NCBI GenBank assembly: GCA_002731985.1
Contig: PCCT01000030.1
Span: 3,507-18,975 of the forward strand
Direction of reading: 5' to 3'
DNA: 15,469 bases
Origin: Nitrospinota bacterium
Lineage (GTDB): Bacteria > Nitrospinota > Nitrospinia > Nitrospinales > VA-1
The notes below the pieces were generated by a model. It ran no database searches, had not been told where the DNA came from, and worked only from the letters and a program-made list of their open reading frames with translations. Position numbers and translations under genes: made by a program. This document shows positions 6,281 through 14,344 of this stretch, one piece after another (position 1 is the stretch's first letter; each line of letters starts with the position of its first letter).

Positions 6281-6865
6281 TTAAATCCCCATTTCCGCCT
6301 TTACCTGCTTGTTGGCATTAATAAGTTGCTCGATATTTTCACGGGCAATGTTCTGTATGGTTTCTTTAACCAGTTGAAGGACTACGCCTCCTTGTGGCGT
6401 CAAGGAACCTCTCACTCTTTCAGGAGACTCCTTGCTGTCTCCTTGATTCATCTTATCAACTTTCGCAGATACCTCTTTATCGTTGTAAAGAGCATCCAGC
6501 GGATAGCTGTAAAGGAGCTTTACATAATCCCTCTCTTTTTCAGAATCCCTTTTCGAGTCCCAGACGATATTTTCCATTTCGACGGAGACCGGCTTATGTT
6601 TCAGCTTCGTAACGAGTTTCTTGATCTCTTTAAAGTAACTTTTCATATCATGACCCCCCTTGAGTTCGTCCTGAGGGATTTTTGAGCTTATTTCAAACTG
6701 GATATTTTCATCAACCACGCCAGGGCGACTGATCTCATAGGTGATGTTGGCATGGTTGAATCGCCGTCCTTTTTTAGGGTTATATTTTTTCTGCAGCTCC
6801 TCTATGAGGGAGGTGAGACTTTCTCCGGCGGACTGACCGAAAAGAATTTTCTTCAATGTTGCCAT
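6281..6865 (-). CDS. Unknown 194-aa soluble protein
   Basis: I do not recognise this family. The ATG at 6865 has an excellent ribosome-binding site (GGAGGAAG, about 5-nt spacing). The product is highly charged and cytoplasmic, with no signal peptide or membrane span. It has a helical N-terminus (TLKKILFGQSAGESLTSLIE), a middle part with beta-like stretches (ITYEISRPGVV, IQFEISSKIP), Lys-rich helices around 75-95 and a long predicted helix at the end (about 163-192). One conserved-looking phrase is LYSYPLDALYNDKEV. The 58-aa membrane protein gene follows after 6 nt, so the two may act together at the membrane. The 145 nt upstream (6866-7010) is AT-rich and holds no gene; I see no convincing promoter boxes there. 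Confidence 0.8.
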   Translation of the reverse strand: MATLKKILFGQSAGESLTSLIEELQKKYNPKKGRRFNHANITYEISRPGVVDENIQFEISSKIPQDELKGGHDMKSYFKEIKKLVTKLKHKPVSVEMENIVWDSKRDSEKERDYVKLLYSYPLDALYNDKEVSAKVDKMNQGDSKESPERVRGSLTPQGGVVLQLVKETIQNIARENIEQLINANKQVKAEMGI

Positions 6866-6998
6866 TAAACTTCCTCCAAAAATAAAAATACAGCGAGTTC
6901 AAATGAATAAATTAAAATATCTAATATGCAGGATAAAATAACATGTCTATTACCGCTTGAACATACCCAATTTGCCCTGTGAGGGGGAAAGTAGCTAA

Positions 6999-7040
6999 AG
7001 GCGGGTTTGCTTAGGCGGGCGGTATATTGCTTGAGGCGGA
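6999..7040. repeat. Three imperfect copies of AGGCGG(G/A)
   Basis: AGGCGGG occurs at 6999-7005 and 7013-7019, and AGGCGGA at 7034-7040, two of them preceded by TTGCTT or GCTTG. They straddle the stop of the HmuY-like gene. They may be a local duplication; no function is evident. Confidence 0.35.
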
Positions 7041-7787
7041 CTTGGTTAGGTGGTTCGAGCCATTATCCTGATACACATACTGCATCTTGATACACCCTGT
7101 TTCCTTGTTGGCGCAGTAAAAATCAAGGAATTTGACTTTGACGAATTTGCTATTTGCTGTTCTCACAGCATAGGTATTGGATTTGGCTGACAGCTTGTGA
7201 GTCAGGTAGTTATATCTGTACCATTTCAAAAGAATGGGATTTTCCGTTTCTGTGCGCGTGGCCTTATCCTGGACATAATTATCGAGGGGAACTTCTGTCA
7301 CCTGATCGAAGTCCAGTGAACCCAGATTGATCAATCCCGCCTTGCCAAATTTGTTGGTAGCACCTCCGTTGGAGATGACTTTACTACGACGAAAGGCCAG
7401 ATCCCACTCAATAGATGATTTATCATGAATGTTAACCACTTCTCCCCTGGAAAAATCGAAATAAACCCAGTTGTCTTCAGATGATGCGTTAACGACAGTC
7501 AATTTGGTTTCCAGAAGGTCGGATGGCGACAGACTCTTCACCGGTTGGGCGAGGGTAGGGTCAATCGCACTGGCGACACCTTTTTTGGGAAGGTTTACAC
7601 TTGACGAGCTTGCAAACTTCTCCATCTGAACCAGCTTAACAGGAAGCCAGAAAATGCCTATCAGCAGAAGCGAGACACACAGGGTAAGAAGAAACAGGTT
7701 TCTCCACAGTTTTCTCTTCTTCTGGGCCTGCTCATCAATGGGGTTTGCCCCATGTGTGGGTGATTCGAATGGATCGGTGGTTGACAT
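7011..7787 (-). CDS. Membrane-anchored HmuY-like domain protein
   Basis: A 258-aa protein with a 28-residue cytoplasmic tail rich in Lys/Arg, one transmembrane helix (about 29-50) and an outside domain. Residues about 107-240 fit the HmuY haem-binding fold by pattern: WVYFDFSRGEVV, then SSIEWDLAFRRSKVISNGG, then a long insert, then YAVRTANSKFVKVKFLDFY and KMQYVYQ. Known HmuY proteins are secreted or outer-membrane lipoproteins that bind haem through two His; here an inner-membrane anchor replaces the lipobox. Domain histidines are His121, His197 and His246, and Cys225/Cys232 could form a disulfide. Haem binding is inference. The frame's first codon is a TTG at 7802; I use the ATG at 7787. It begins 24 nt after the stop of the upstream exported protein, so the pair is probably cotranscribed. 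Confidence 0.7.
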   Translation of the reverse strand: MSTTDPFESPTHGANPIDEQAQKKRKLWRNLFLLTLCVSLLLIGIFWLPVKLVQMEKFASSSSVNLPKKGVASAIDPTLAQPVKSLSPSDLLETKLTVVNASSEDNWVYFDFSRGEVVNIHDKSSIEWDLAFRRSKVISNGGATNKFGKAGLINLGSLDFDQVTEVPLDNYVQDKATRTETENPILLKWYRYNYLTHKLSAKSNTYAVRTANSKFVKVKFLDFYCANKETGCIKMQYVYQDNGSNHLTKSASSNIPPA

Positions 7788-7793
7788 AACGCC

Positions 7794-7799
7794 ATTATA
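7794..7799 (-). promoter_or_regulatory. TATAAT hexamer just before the HmuY-like start
   Basis: On the minus strand a perfect TATAAT ends 6 nt before the ATG at 7787, with no ribosome-binding site in between. This spacing would allow transcription to start at or next to the ATG (a leaderless mRNA). No good -35 is seen, because the upstream sequence is a T-run, so it may be chance. Confidence 0.25.
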
Positions 7800-7811
7800 C
7801 AAAAAAAAATC

Positions 7812-8720
7812 TTATTTGAGCTGATTTTCGTGGAATGCTTTAAATATATTTTTCATGGCCGCCTGGGACAGTTGTTCCTTGCTCAACCATGTTGGGCCCG
7901 TATTCAGGAATAAACGGGACAGCCCGGTGGGTTGCGATCCTACAAAACGGGCCCCCCAGATCACATCTCCCGTGCGGGTGCTGACCAGAAATGCCCCAAA
8001 TTCAACACTGCCGGACAAGCTCTTCTCTACAGCTCCACTCCTGGTGCGGTAGGAATCCGTATACTTTGTGACTGCTCCAATCATCACCGCATCCATTTTA
8101 TCACTTGAGTAGGGCAGGTCGAGGTTCGTTGGCTGAACTTCGGTGCTGGATGCTTTCTTCTGATGTCCGTTGGATTGCTTTACGATTCGAAGCTGTGCGT
8201 CGGTATCCATCCTTGGTGGCGGAATGACGAAATAGTTTTTCACGGATTGAAGCTCGCGAGAAACCTGTTTTGCTACCACATTTCCCGCATTTTCGTCTTT
8301 GAATTGACCTTCAGTCTTGTTTTCAAAGCCCAAAACGCCTATCCTTCTGATTGAACGGAAGGCCTGCTCGTTGAAAATTTTGCTTTGCACCTGATCCTTT
8401 GGGTCGACCTTAAGCAATTGGTGGTAATAAACCGGGAAGATCTGGTTCTTGCCAAACTTTTTTATATAATCAGGAATAGGGTGTGCTTCGTTAATTTCGT
8501 TATTCAGGTTTGGATGCAGGGATGGATGAAATACAGGTGGTGTCCCATTTTTTGGATTAAACTCGGGAGAGGCTCGAACCTCGGCCTGACCTTTTTCGTA
8601 GGCATCGTCCAGCGGAATTGCGCTGGCGTTGGCGACGCATAAAAATACAGACCCGCAAATTATCGCGGAAATATGAAAAGAATTAATAGGCTGGATGAAA
8701 CGAGTGAAAAACCTAACCAT
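7812..8720 (-). CDS. Exported protein with CsgG/TolB-N-like domain
   Basis: A 302-aa protein with a signal peptide (residues 1-34, cleavage after ANASA). There is no lipobox Cys at the cleavage site, so it is probably periplasmic or outer-membrane associated. Residues about 125-300 read like the fold shared by CsgG, TolB-N and related envelope assembly factors: RIGVLGFENKTEG (strand and turn), a helix VVAKQVSRELQ, YFVIPPPRM, DAVMIGAVTKY, SVEFGAFLVSTRTGDVIWGARF, and a final helix AAMKNIFKAF. Residues 35-124 are Pro/Asn-rich and unlike anything I know. The ATG at 8720 has ribosome-binding site AGGGAGG at 9 nt. The HmuY-like gene follows after 24 nt. The family assignment is by pattern only. Confidence 0.65.
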   Translation of the reverse strand: MVRFFTRFIQPINSFHISAIICGSVFLCVANASAIPLDDAYEKGQAEVRASPEFNPKNGTPPVFHPSLHPNLNNEINEAHPIPDYIKKFGKNQIFPVYYHQLLKVDPKDQVQSKIFNEQAFRSIRRIGVLGFENKTEGQFKDENAGNVVAKQVSRELQSVKNYFVIPPPRMDTDAQLRIVKQSNGHQKKASSTEVQPTNLDLPYSSDKMDAVMIGAVTKYTDSYRTRSGAVEKSLSGSVEFGAFLVSTRTGDVIWGARFVGSQPTGLSRLFLNTGPTWLSKEQLSQAAMKNIFKAFHENQLK

Positions 8721-8753
8721 GATGCAAGGCCTCCCTGCTTGGTAGATAGCTGA

Positions 8754-8759
8754 ATTATA
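8754..8759 (-). promoter_or_regulatory. Candidate -10 box for the CsgG-like/HmuY-like unit
   Basis: A perfect TATAAT on the minus strand places a start near 8747, about 27 nt before the ATG at 8720 and upstream of its AGGGAGG site. The -35 region at 17-nt spacing (AGTGCT) is poor, so an activator or another sigma factor may be needed. The rest of the 223-nt divergent gap (8721-8943) shows nothing further I can name. Confidence 0.35.
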
Positions 8760-8943
8760 GAATCAAGGTGGTCTAAAGCACTTACAAATATAGCACAGGA
8801 AATAGCAAACTCAACAGCAATTCCTGATAAATCAAATAACTAGCCTCTTTCATCGCCTTTCGGTACCATGACTTGACCGGTGGGTGCCTCGTATCTTGCT
8901 CTATTATGTTAGATGAATTATTTAAGATAGTGAACTTTCATAG

Positions 8944-10944
8944 ATGAACTTCCCTCAAAACCGTGCGTTTGAATGGGTCTCTCAGAATCTGCAACCCTTT
9001 GTTCTAGGGGTGCTTGTTCTATTGGCGACCGCACGCTTTCTATACGTCCTGTGGCCTAAATGGCGGATCCTCCGGCAGGTTCCCGGCGAAGATAGGTTCA
9101 AATATCCTCTTAAGAGACTGGGGCATACCTTTCGTATAGCTTTCTTGCAGGCCAAAATGTTCAAGGAAGCCAAAGCGGGGTGGATGCACGCACTTATTTT
9201 CTGGGGATTCCTCATCTTCCTCCTTCGAGCCGCCTGGTTTTTCTTCATTGGATTTTTCCCGGCGGTTGAATTAGATGGGGGTGGACTTGAAACGCTGTAC
9301 TTTTTTTTCAAAGATAGTTTCATCGTTCTGGTAACTCTGGCCGCGATTTATGCCCTTTATCGCAGGACTGTTGAAAGGCCGGAAAGGCTCACTCTATCAT
9401 TGGAAGGTATCGTTATTCTCGTCCTCATCCTCGCGATCATGATGAGTGATGCTCTGTTTGACGCAGGGTGGCAGGCGAGGAATCCGCAAGCATCGATGAG
9501 CGGGGCCTGGCTCGGTTCATTAATCGCGCCGATGTTATCCGTTTTCGAAGTCACTGCTATCATCCACCTTCACAACATGGCCTATTGGATGCATGTGATC
9601 TGCACCTTATACTTCATGACTCTGCTCCCCGGTTCAAAACATTTTCATATCGTCACTTCAATTCCCAATGTGTTTTTCTCAAATGGTTTCGAGGGAGGCA
9701 ATCAGCTTCATCGCATCGATTTTGAAAATGAAGAACTGGAAAATTATGGAGTTTCGAAGATAGAAGAGTTTTCCTGGAAAAAACTGCTCGACCTGCACAC
9801 CTGTACCGAGTGTGGGCGATGCGATGTCGCTTGTCCCGCACTGGCCAGTGGAAAACCGCTTTCACCAAAACAGCTGACAGTAGACCTCCGCGACCACCTT
9901 AATAACGAAACACCTCACTTGCTGGATAATGATCCGCAACGGTCGGATGGTCCTTTGTTGCTCGGCGGAATCATCAATGACGAAACGATCTGGTCGTGCA
10001 CGACCTGCGGCGCTTGCGAGGAAGAATGCCCTGTCATGATCGAATACGTGAACAAGGTGGTTGATTTAAGACGCGGACTCGTCCTCATGGAAAACCGCTA
10101 TCCAGCTGAGTTTGCCAATGCTTTCAAATCGCTGGAGACGCAATCCAACCCGTGGGGATTTGGCAGTAACACCCGGGCAGACTGGGCGCAGGGATTGGAT
10201 ATTAAAACATGGGATAAAAATAACCCGACCGAGTATCTCTATTTTGTTGGTTGTAATGGATCATTCGATGATCGCGGCAAAAAAATTGCCACAGCAGTGG
10301 TCCATTCATTGAAATCCGCTGGAGTGGCTTTTTCAATCCTTGGTAACGACGAAGGTTGTACCGGTGACCCGGCCCGGCGCGCGGGAAACGAATATCTTTT
10401 CGATATGCTCGCGTCAAAAAATGCTGAGCTGTTTAAAGAAAAATCCGTAATGAAAATAGTTACCCATTGTCCACATTGTTTCAATTCGCTCAAGAACGAG
10501 TACGCCGAATTTGGTGTCGAACTCGACGTCATCCACCATTCCGAATTGCTGGAACGTTTGGCCCCCCACGGAGGGGGGGAAGCAAAAACCACCGACCGCG
10601 TGGTGTATCATGATTCGTGCTACCTGGGCCGACACAATGAAATTTATGATGCCCCGCGTGACGTTGCGACGCGGAAGACTGAGCCTGGAAAAACCAGTGA
10701 GGTCGAAGCAAGCAGAGAACGAGGTGCCTGTTGCGGCGCTGGCGGAGGACGGTTTCTACTGGAAGAAAAAACCGGTACCCGCATGAGTCACCAGCGCGTC
10801 GACCAGTTGATGGAATCTAATCCCGACACCATCGCCGTGTCCTGCCCGTTCTGCGTCCTCATGCTGGAAGACGCCCTCAAAGCTAAAAACCTACATGATA
10901 AGGTTAGGGTGAAAGATATTAGCGAACTGGCAAATGAACCATGA
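8944..10944 (+). CDS. Membrane-bound HdrD-like Fe-S oxidoreductase with NarI-like cytochrome b domain (ETF:quinone oxidoreductase-like)
   Basis: A 666-aa fusion. Residues 1-235 hold five to six membrane helices resembling the NarI/HdrE cytochrome b subunit, with helix histidines His82, His208, His210 and His217 as possible haem b ligands. Next come two [4Fe-4S] ferredoxin motifs, CTECGRCDVACP (Cys287, 290, 293, 297) and CTTCGACEEECP (Cys352, 355, 358, 362). The C-terminal HdrD part has two CCG-type domains. The first has Cys437, EGCTGDPARR (Cys472) and CPHC (Cys509, 512); the second has DSCYLGRH (Cys559), GACCGAGGGR (Cys596/597) and CPFC (Cys634, 637). This arrangement is that of the membrane ETF:(mena)quinone oxidoreductases and related FadF-type proteins, which pass electrons from ETF or thiol partners to quinone. 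No etfAB lies in the window, so the donor is inferred. The ATG directly follows an in-frame TAG; no clear ribosome-binding site. Confidence 0.9.
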   Translation: MNFPQNRAFEWVSQNLQPFVLGVLVLLATARFLYVLWPKWRILRQVPGEDRFKYPLKRLGHTFRIAFLQAKMFKEAKAGWMHALIFWGFLIFLLRAAWFFFIGFFPAVELDGGGLETLYFFFKDSFIVLVTLAAIYALYRRTVERPERLTLSLEGIVILVLILAIMMSDALFDAGWQARNPQASMSGAWLGSLIAPMLSVFEVTAIIHLHNMAYWMHVICTLYFMTLLPGSKHFHIVTSIPNVFFSNGFEGGNQLHRIDFENEELENYGVSKIEEFSWKKLLDLHTCTECGRCDVACPALASGKPLSPKQLTVDLRDHLNNETPHLLDNDPQRSDGPLLLGGIINDETIWSCTTCGACEEECPVMIEYVNKVVDLRRGLVLMENRYPAEFANAFKSLETQSNPWGFGSNTRADWAQGLDIKTWDKNNPTEYLYFVGCNGSFDDRGKKIATAVVHSLKSAGVAFSILGNDEGCTGDPARRAGNEYLFDMLASKNAELFKEKSVMKIVTHCPHCFNSLKNEYAEFGVELDVIHHSELLERLAPHGGGEAKTTDRVVYHDSCYLGRHNEIYDAPRDVATRKTEPGKTSEVEASRERGACCGAGGGRFLLEEKTGTRMSHQRVDQLMESNPDTIAVSCPFCVLMLEDALKAKNLHDKVRVKDISELANEP

Positions 10945-10963
10945 CCTCTAACGTGACCGATTG

Positions 10964-10972
10964 TGATAGAAT
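10964..10972 (+). promoter_or_regulatory. Candidate extended -10 promoter for glnS
   Basis: TGATAGAAT is an extended -10 element (TG-N-TAGAAT, five of six to TATAAT). It would start transcription near 10979, about 30 nt before the glnS ATG. The -35 position (ACCTCT) is poor, as is tolerated in extended -10 promoters. The alternative is read-through from the HdrD-like gene 64 nt upstream. Confidence 0.4.
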
Positions 10973-11008
10973 GCCCTTCCTTTTAACTGACACCTCACGA
11001 AACTATTT

Positions 11009-12736
11009 ATGAATAAAGAAAACGAAACCGGTTCTGGCCCTTCTTCCCCCGGCGGGGAGCCGTCGGGTCTATCCAATTTTATCCGGGAAATTGTTAAAGA
11101 AGATATTACATCGAACAAATGGGAAGGACGTGTCCATACCCGCTTTCCGCCGGAACCAAACGGATTCCTTCACATCGGTCACGCAAAATCCATCTGCCTC
11201 AACTTTGGTCTTGCCGCCGAGTTTGGCGGACAATGTAATCTTCGCTTTGATGATACGAATCCGACCAAAGAAGAGGATGTCTATGTTCAGTCGATCATCG
11301 AGGATGTCAAGTGGCTCGGATTCGATTGGGGAGATAAAATATATTACACGTCTGATTACTTCGGTCAGCTTTACGACTGGGCGGTACAGTTGATCAAAGG
11401 GGACGTGGCCTATGTCGAAGACCTGAGCGCGGATGAGATCAGGGAGTATCGCGGTACGCCAACTCAGGCGGGAAAGTACAGCCCATTTCGTAATCGCTCC
11501 GTTGAAGAAAACCTCGACCTGTTCGAGCGCATGAAGAATGGAGAGTTTGAGGACGGCCAGAAAGTCCTGCGTGCGAAAATCGACATGGCTTCGGGCAACC
11601 TCAATATGCGGGACCCCGTTCTTTACCGCATTCTTAAAGCGCGTCATCATCGTACGGGAGACAAATGGTGCATTTACCCGATGTACGATTTCGCGCATGG
11701 TCAGTCCGACTCCATTGAAACGATCACGCATTCCATTTGCACACTGGAGTTCGAAGACCATCGTCCGCTCTATGACTGGATCATCGACAAACTCGGTGTT
11801 TATCATCCGCAGCAGATAGAGTTTGCGCGGCTCAACCTCGCTTATACGCTATTGAGCAAACGTAAACTTTTGCAATTAGTGACCGAGAAACATGTTGATG
11901 GGTGGGATGACCCGCGCATGCCAACCATTTCTGGACTACGGCGTCGCGGATACACACCCGAGTCTATTCGCGATTTCTGCGAACGGATCGGTGTCGCTAA
12001 AGCCAACAGCACAGTCGAGATGGCATTGCTCGAACACTGTTTGCGTGAAGACCTTAATAAAAGCGCACTGCGATTGATGGCGGTTCTTCGTCCGTTGAAA
12101 GTGGTCCTTATAAATTATCCTGAAGGGCAGGTGGAAGAACTCGAATCCCAGAACAATCCGGAGGATCCAGAAGCGGGTAGCAGGAAGATTCCATTCTCTC
12201 GCGAACTTTATATTGAGCAGGAAGATTTTATGGAAGACGCGCCGAAAAAGTTTTTTCGTCTCGCGCCTGGAAAAGAGGTGCGTCTTAAAAGTGCGTACAT
12301 CATTAAGTGCGAAGAAGTGATAAAGGACGGTGATGGCAATGTCACCGAACTGAGGTGCGCTTATGATCCAGATTCAAAATCAGGCGGCGCAACTGCCGGA
12401 CGCAAGATCAAAGGCACGCTTCACTGGGTCTCTGCACAGCATGCGAAGAAAGCAGAAGTGCGGATGTATAATCATCTATTCAGCAAGGAAAACCCCGCCG
12501 ATGAGAAGGAGTGTCCAGATTTAAAATCTGCTCTCAACCCCGAGTCGCTGGAAATCCTTAAAGACTGCAAGGTTGAGCCTGCACTGGTCGAGGCAAAGCC
12601 CGGCGACCGCTTCCAGTTTTTGCGCATGGGATACTTTTGCGCCGACGCGAAAGATTTCAAACCTGACGCGCCGGTGTTCAATCGAGCAGTGACACTGCGA
12701 GACACCTGGGCGAAAATCGCAAAGCAAAACAAGTAG
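11009..12736 (+). CDS. glnS: Glutamine--tRNA ligase (GlnRS)
   Basis: A cytosolic class I aminoacyl-tRNA synthetase that charges tRNA-Gln with glutamine. It shows the GlnRS-specific [19 protein letters not shown] block with the HIGH element at 55-58, FDDTNPTKE, the [15 protein letters not shown] block that is typical of GlnRS rather than Glu[14 protein letters not shown], and the KMSKS-equivalent LLSKRK at 281-286. The C-terminal anticodon-binding beta-barrels follow (about 345-575). Length is 575 aa against about 554 in E. coli. The N-terminus carries a Gly/Ser/Pro-rich leader (about 1-20) ahead of the conserved core. No good ribosome-binding site precedes the ATG. The gene faces gltX, with 63 nt between stops and no clear terminator. 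Confidence 0.97.
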   Translation: MNKENETGSGPSSPGGEPSGLSNFIREIVKEDITSNKWEGRVHTRFPPEPNGFLHIGHAKSICLNFGLAAEFGGQCNLRFDDTNPTKEEDVYVQSIIEDVKWLGFDWGDKIYYTSDYFGQLYDWAVQLIKGDVAYVEDLSADEIREYRGTPTQAGKYSPFRNRSVEENLDLFERMKNGEFEDGQKVLRAKIDMASGNLNMRDPVLYRILKARHHRTGDKWCIYPMYDFAHGQSDSIETITHSICTLEFEDHRPLYDWIIDKLGVYHPQQIEFARLNLAYTLLSKRKLLQLVTEKHVDGWDDPRMPTISGLRRRGYTPESIRDFCERIGVAKANSTVEMALLEHCLREDLNKSALRLMAVLRPLKVVLINYPEGQVEELESQNNPEDPEAGSRKIPFSRELYIEQEDFMEDAPKKFFRLAPGKEVRLKSAYIIKCEEVIKDGDGNVTELRCAYDPDSKSGGATAGRKIKGTLHWVSAQHAKKAEVRMYNHLFSKENPADEKECPDLKSALNPESLEILKDCKVEPALVEAKPGDRFQFLRMGYFCADAKDFKPDAPVFNRAVTLRDTWAKIAKQNK

Positions 12737-12799
12737 CTTCGGATAAAACTCCCCCTTTTTAAAGCCGTAATGGAGATAGATATCATCCAGCTTGGAATT

Positions 12800-14221
12800 C
12801 TAACCTCGTTTTTCGATAAAATCCACCGATTCAGTCAATCGTTTGAGCGTGGTAGTTTTCCCGAGTAGCAAAACGACATCGTAGATTCCCGGGCTCGCGG
12901 TGCCTCCGGTAAGCGCCACACGTACAGGCTGTGCTAGTTTTCCCAGCTTCAGTTTCGCTTCTTCCGCGACCTGCTTGAATAGTTTTTCCATTGAATCGTG
13001 TTCTAGATTGTCCATTTCGTTAATGGCGACGATTAATTTTTCAATATGCGGTTTAATGTCCGCATTTAGAAATTTGTCCCGTGCTTTCTCATCGAATTCC
13101 AGTTTCTCTTTAAAATAGAATGTCGACTTTGGCGCCATTTCTACCAGCGTTTCTGCTCTCTGGTTGAGTGATGGAATGGGCTTGGCGATTTTTTCCGCGC
13201 TGAGGCCATGGTTTTCAGACAGGATACCTTCTTTTATAAGAAACGGTTCCAGTTGACAGGCAAGGTCAAGAGGTGCGGCATTCTGGATGTATTGCTGGTT
13301 CAGCCATTTAAGTTTTTCAGGATTGAACACGGCGGCGGAAGTGGTGACATTTTCCAGGGAAAAATTCTGGATCATTTCCTGTCGGGTGAAGATTTCCTGA
13401 TTGCCATGTGACCAGCCGAGTCTTGCCAGATAGTTGATGAGCGCATCGGGCAGGTATCCCATATCTCGATAGGCAAGTACTGAGGTCGCCCCATGTCGTT
13501 TGCTGAGCCGGGTTTTGTCCGCTCCCAGTATCATTGAAATATGCGCGAATTTTGGGCGGGGCATTCCTAGACCGTCATACAGTAATGCCTGTCGGGGTGT
13601 GTTTGACAAATGGTCGTCGCCTCTTATGACGTGAGTGATTCCCATGCCACCGTCATCGACCACCACCACAAAATTGTAAGTTGGCGTGCCGTCTGACCGC
13701 AAAATGATGAGGTCGTCCAGCTCTTCGTTCTGGAACACCACGTTGCCGCGAAGCAGGTCGTGGATTGTGACCGCTCCTTCTAGTGGAGCTTTGAAGCGGG
13801 TGACAAAGGGAACACCTTCGGGTTTGTCTGATCGGTTACGGCAGGTTCCATCGTATTTTGGTTTTAGTCCTTTGGACTGTGCTTCTTTGCGCTTTCGGTC
13901 CAGTTCCTCCGCTGTGCAAAAGCAAGGGTAGGCCTTATCTTCCCGTAATAGTTGGTCAACTTTCTCTTTATAAATGGATTGTCTTTCTGTCTGGCGAAAG
14001 GGGCCCTCGTCCCAATCCAGACCCAACCATTTCATTGACGCGAGGATTTCGTCAATCGACTCCTCAGTAGACCGGGACGCGTCTGTGTCTTCGATGCGCA
14101 AGACAAATTGTCCTCCATGGTGACGGGCGAACAGCCAATTGAAAAGGGCCGTGCGCACACCGCCTATATGAAGGTGTCCTGTTGGGCTGGGTGCGAAACG
14201 GACTCGAACGGGAGTAGTCAT
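12800..14221 (-). CDS. gltX: Glutamate--tRNA ligase (GluRS)
   Basis: A 473-aa class I synthetase charging tRNA-Glu. From the ATG at 14221 the protein begins MTTPVRVRFAPSPTGHLHIGG, the expected GluRS N-terminus with the HIGH element at 18-21. The frame extends to a TTG at 14266, but that would add 15 non-conserved residues. Also visible are RIEDTD, zinc-site cysteines Cys100, Cys102 and Cys127 (PCFC and YDGTC), VIRGDDHLSNTPRQ, and KMSKS as RLSKRHG (238-244). The C-terminal helical domain binds the anticodon. Length is normal (E. coli 471). With glnS next door, this GluRS is probably discriminating (tRNA-Glu only), but tRNA-Gln charging by this enzyme cannot be ruled out from sequence alone. 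Confidence 0.97.
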   Translation of the reverse strand: MTTPVRVRFAPSPTGHLHIGGVRTALFNWLFARHHGGQFVLRIEDTDASRSTEESIDEILASMKWLGLDWDEGPFRQTERQSIYKEKVDQLLREDKAYPCFCTAEELDRKRKEAQSKGLKPKYDGTCRNRSDKPEGVPFVTRFKAPLEGAVTIHDLLRGNVVFQNEELDDLIILRSDGTPTYNFVVVVDDGGMGITHVIRGDDHLSNTPRQALLYDGLGMPRPKFAHISMILGADKTRLSKRHGATSVLAYRDMGYLPDALINYLARLGWSHGNQEIFTRQEMIQNFSLENVTTSAAVFNPEKLKWLNQQYIQNAAPLDLACQLEPFLIKEGILSENHGLSAEKIAKPIPSLNQRAETLVEMAPKSTFYFKEKLEFDEKARDKFLNADIKPHIEKLIVAINEMDNLEHDSMEKLFKQVAEEAKLKLGKLAQPVRVALTGGTASPGIYDVVLLLGKTTTLKRLTESVDFIEKRG

Positions 14222-14249
14222 AAGTTTTTTACCGTAAGTATTGTGGTCA

Positions 14250-14277
14250 ATTATCAAAAAACGCAACTCGGGAACAA
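14250..14277 (-). promoter_or_regulatory. Weak promoter candidate for gltX
   Basis: On the minus strand TTGTTC (14277-14272), a 16-nt spacer and GATAAT (14255-14250, five of six to consensus) would start transcription near 14243, 22 nt before the gltX ATG. The -35 box is poor. Further upstream, ACGTA is directly repeated at 14314-14318 and 14322-14326. Confidence 0.25.
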
Positions 14278-14344
14278 CGTGACAGAGCTATGCCTCATGC
14301 GGAAGTATAGTAAACGTATTTACGTATCCTAAAGCTGACCAGGG

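Noticed and set aside
8873..8907. TTGACC and TATTAT as a promoter for the HdrD-like gene
   Set aside because: The spacer is 23 nt, too long for a sigma-70 promoter, and no better -10 exists at 16-18 nt.
11069..11806. 245-aa reading frame on the minus strand inside glnS
   Set aside because: It lies wholly opposite an unmistakable GlnRS coding region, as expected for an antisense shadow in codon-biased sequence; no signal peptide, domain or ribosome-binding site.
14222..14266. N-terminal extension of gltX from a TTG
   Set aside because: The conserved GluRS N-terminus starts at the ATG at 14221; the extra 15 residues match nothing in the family.
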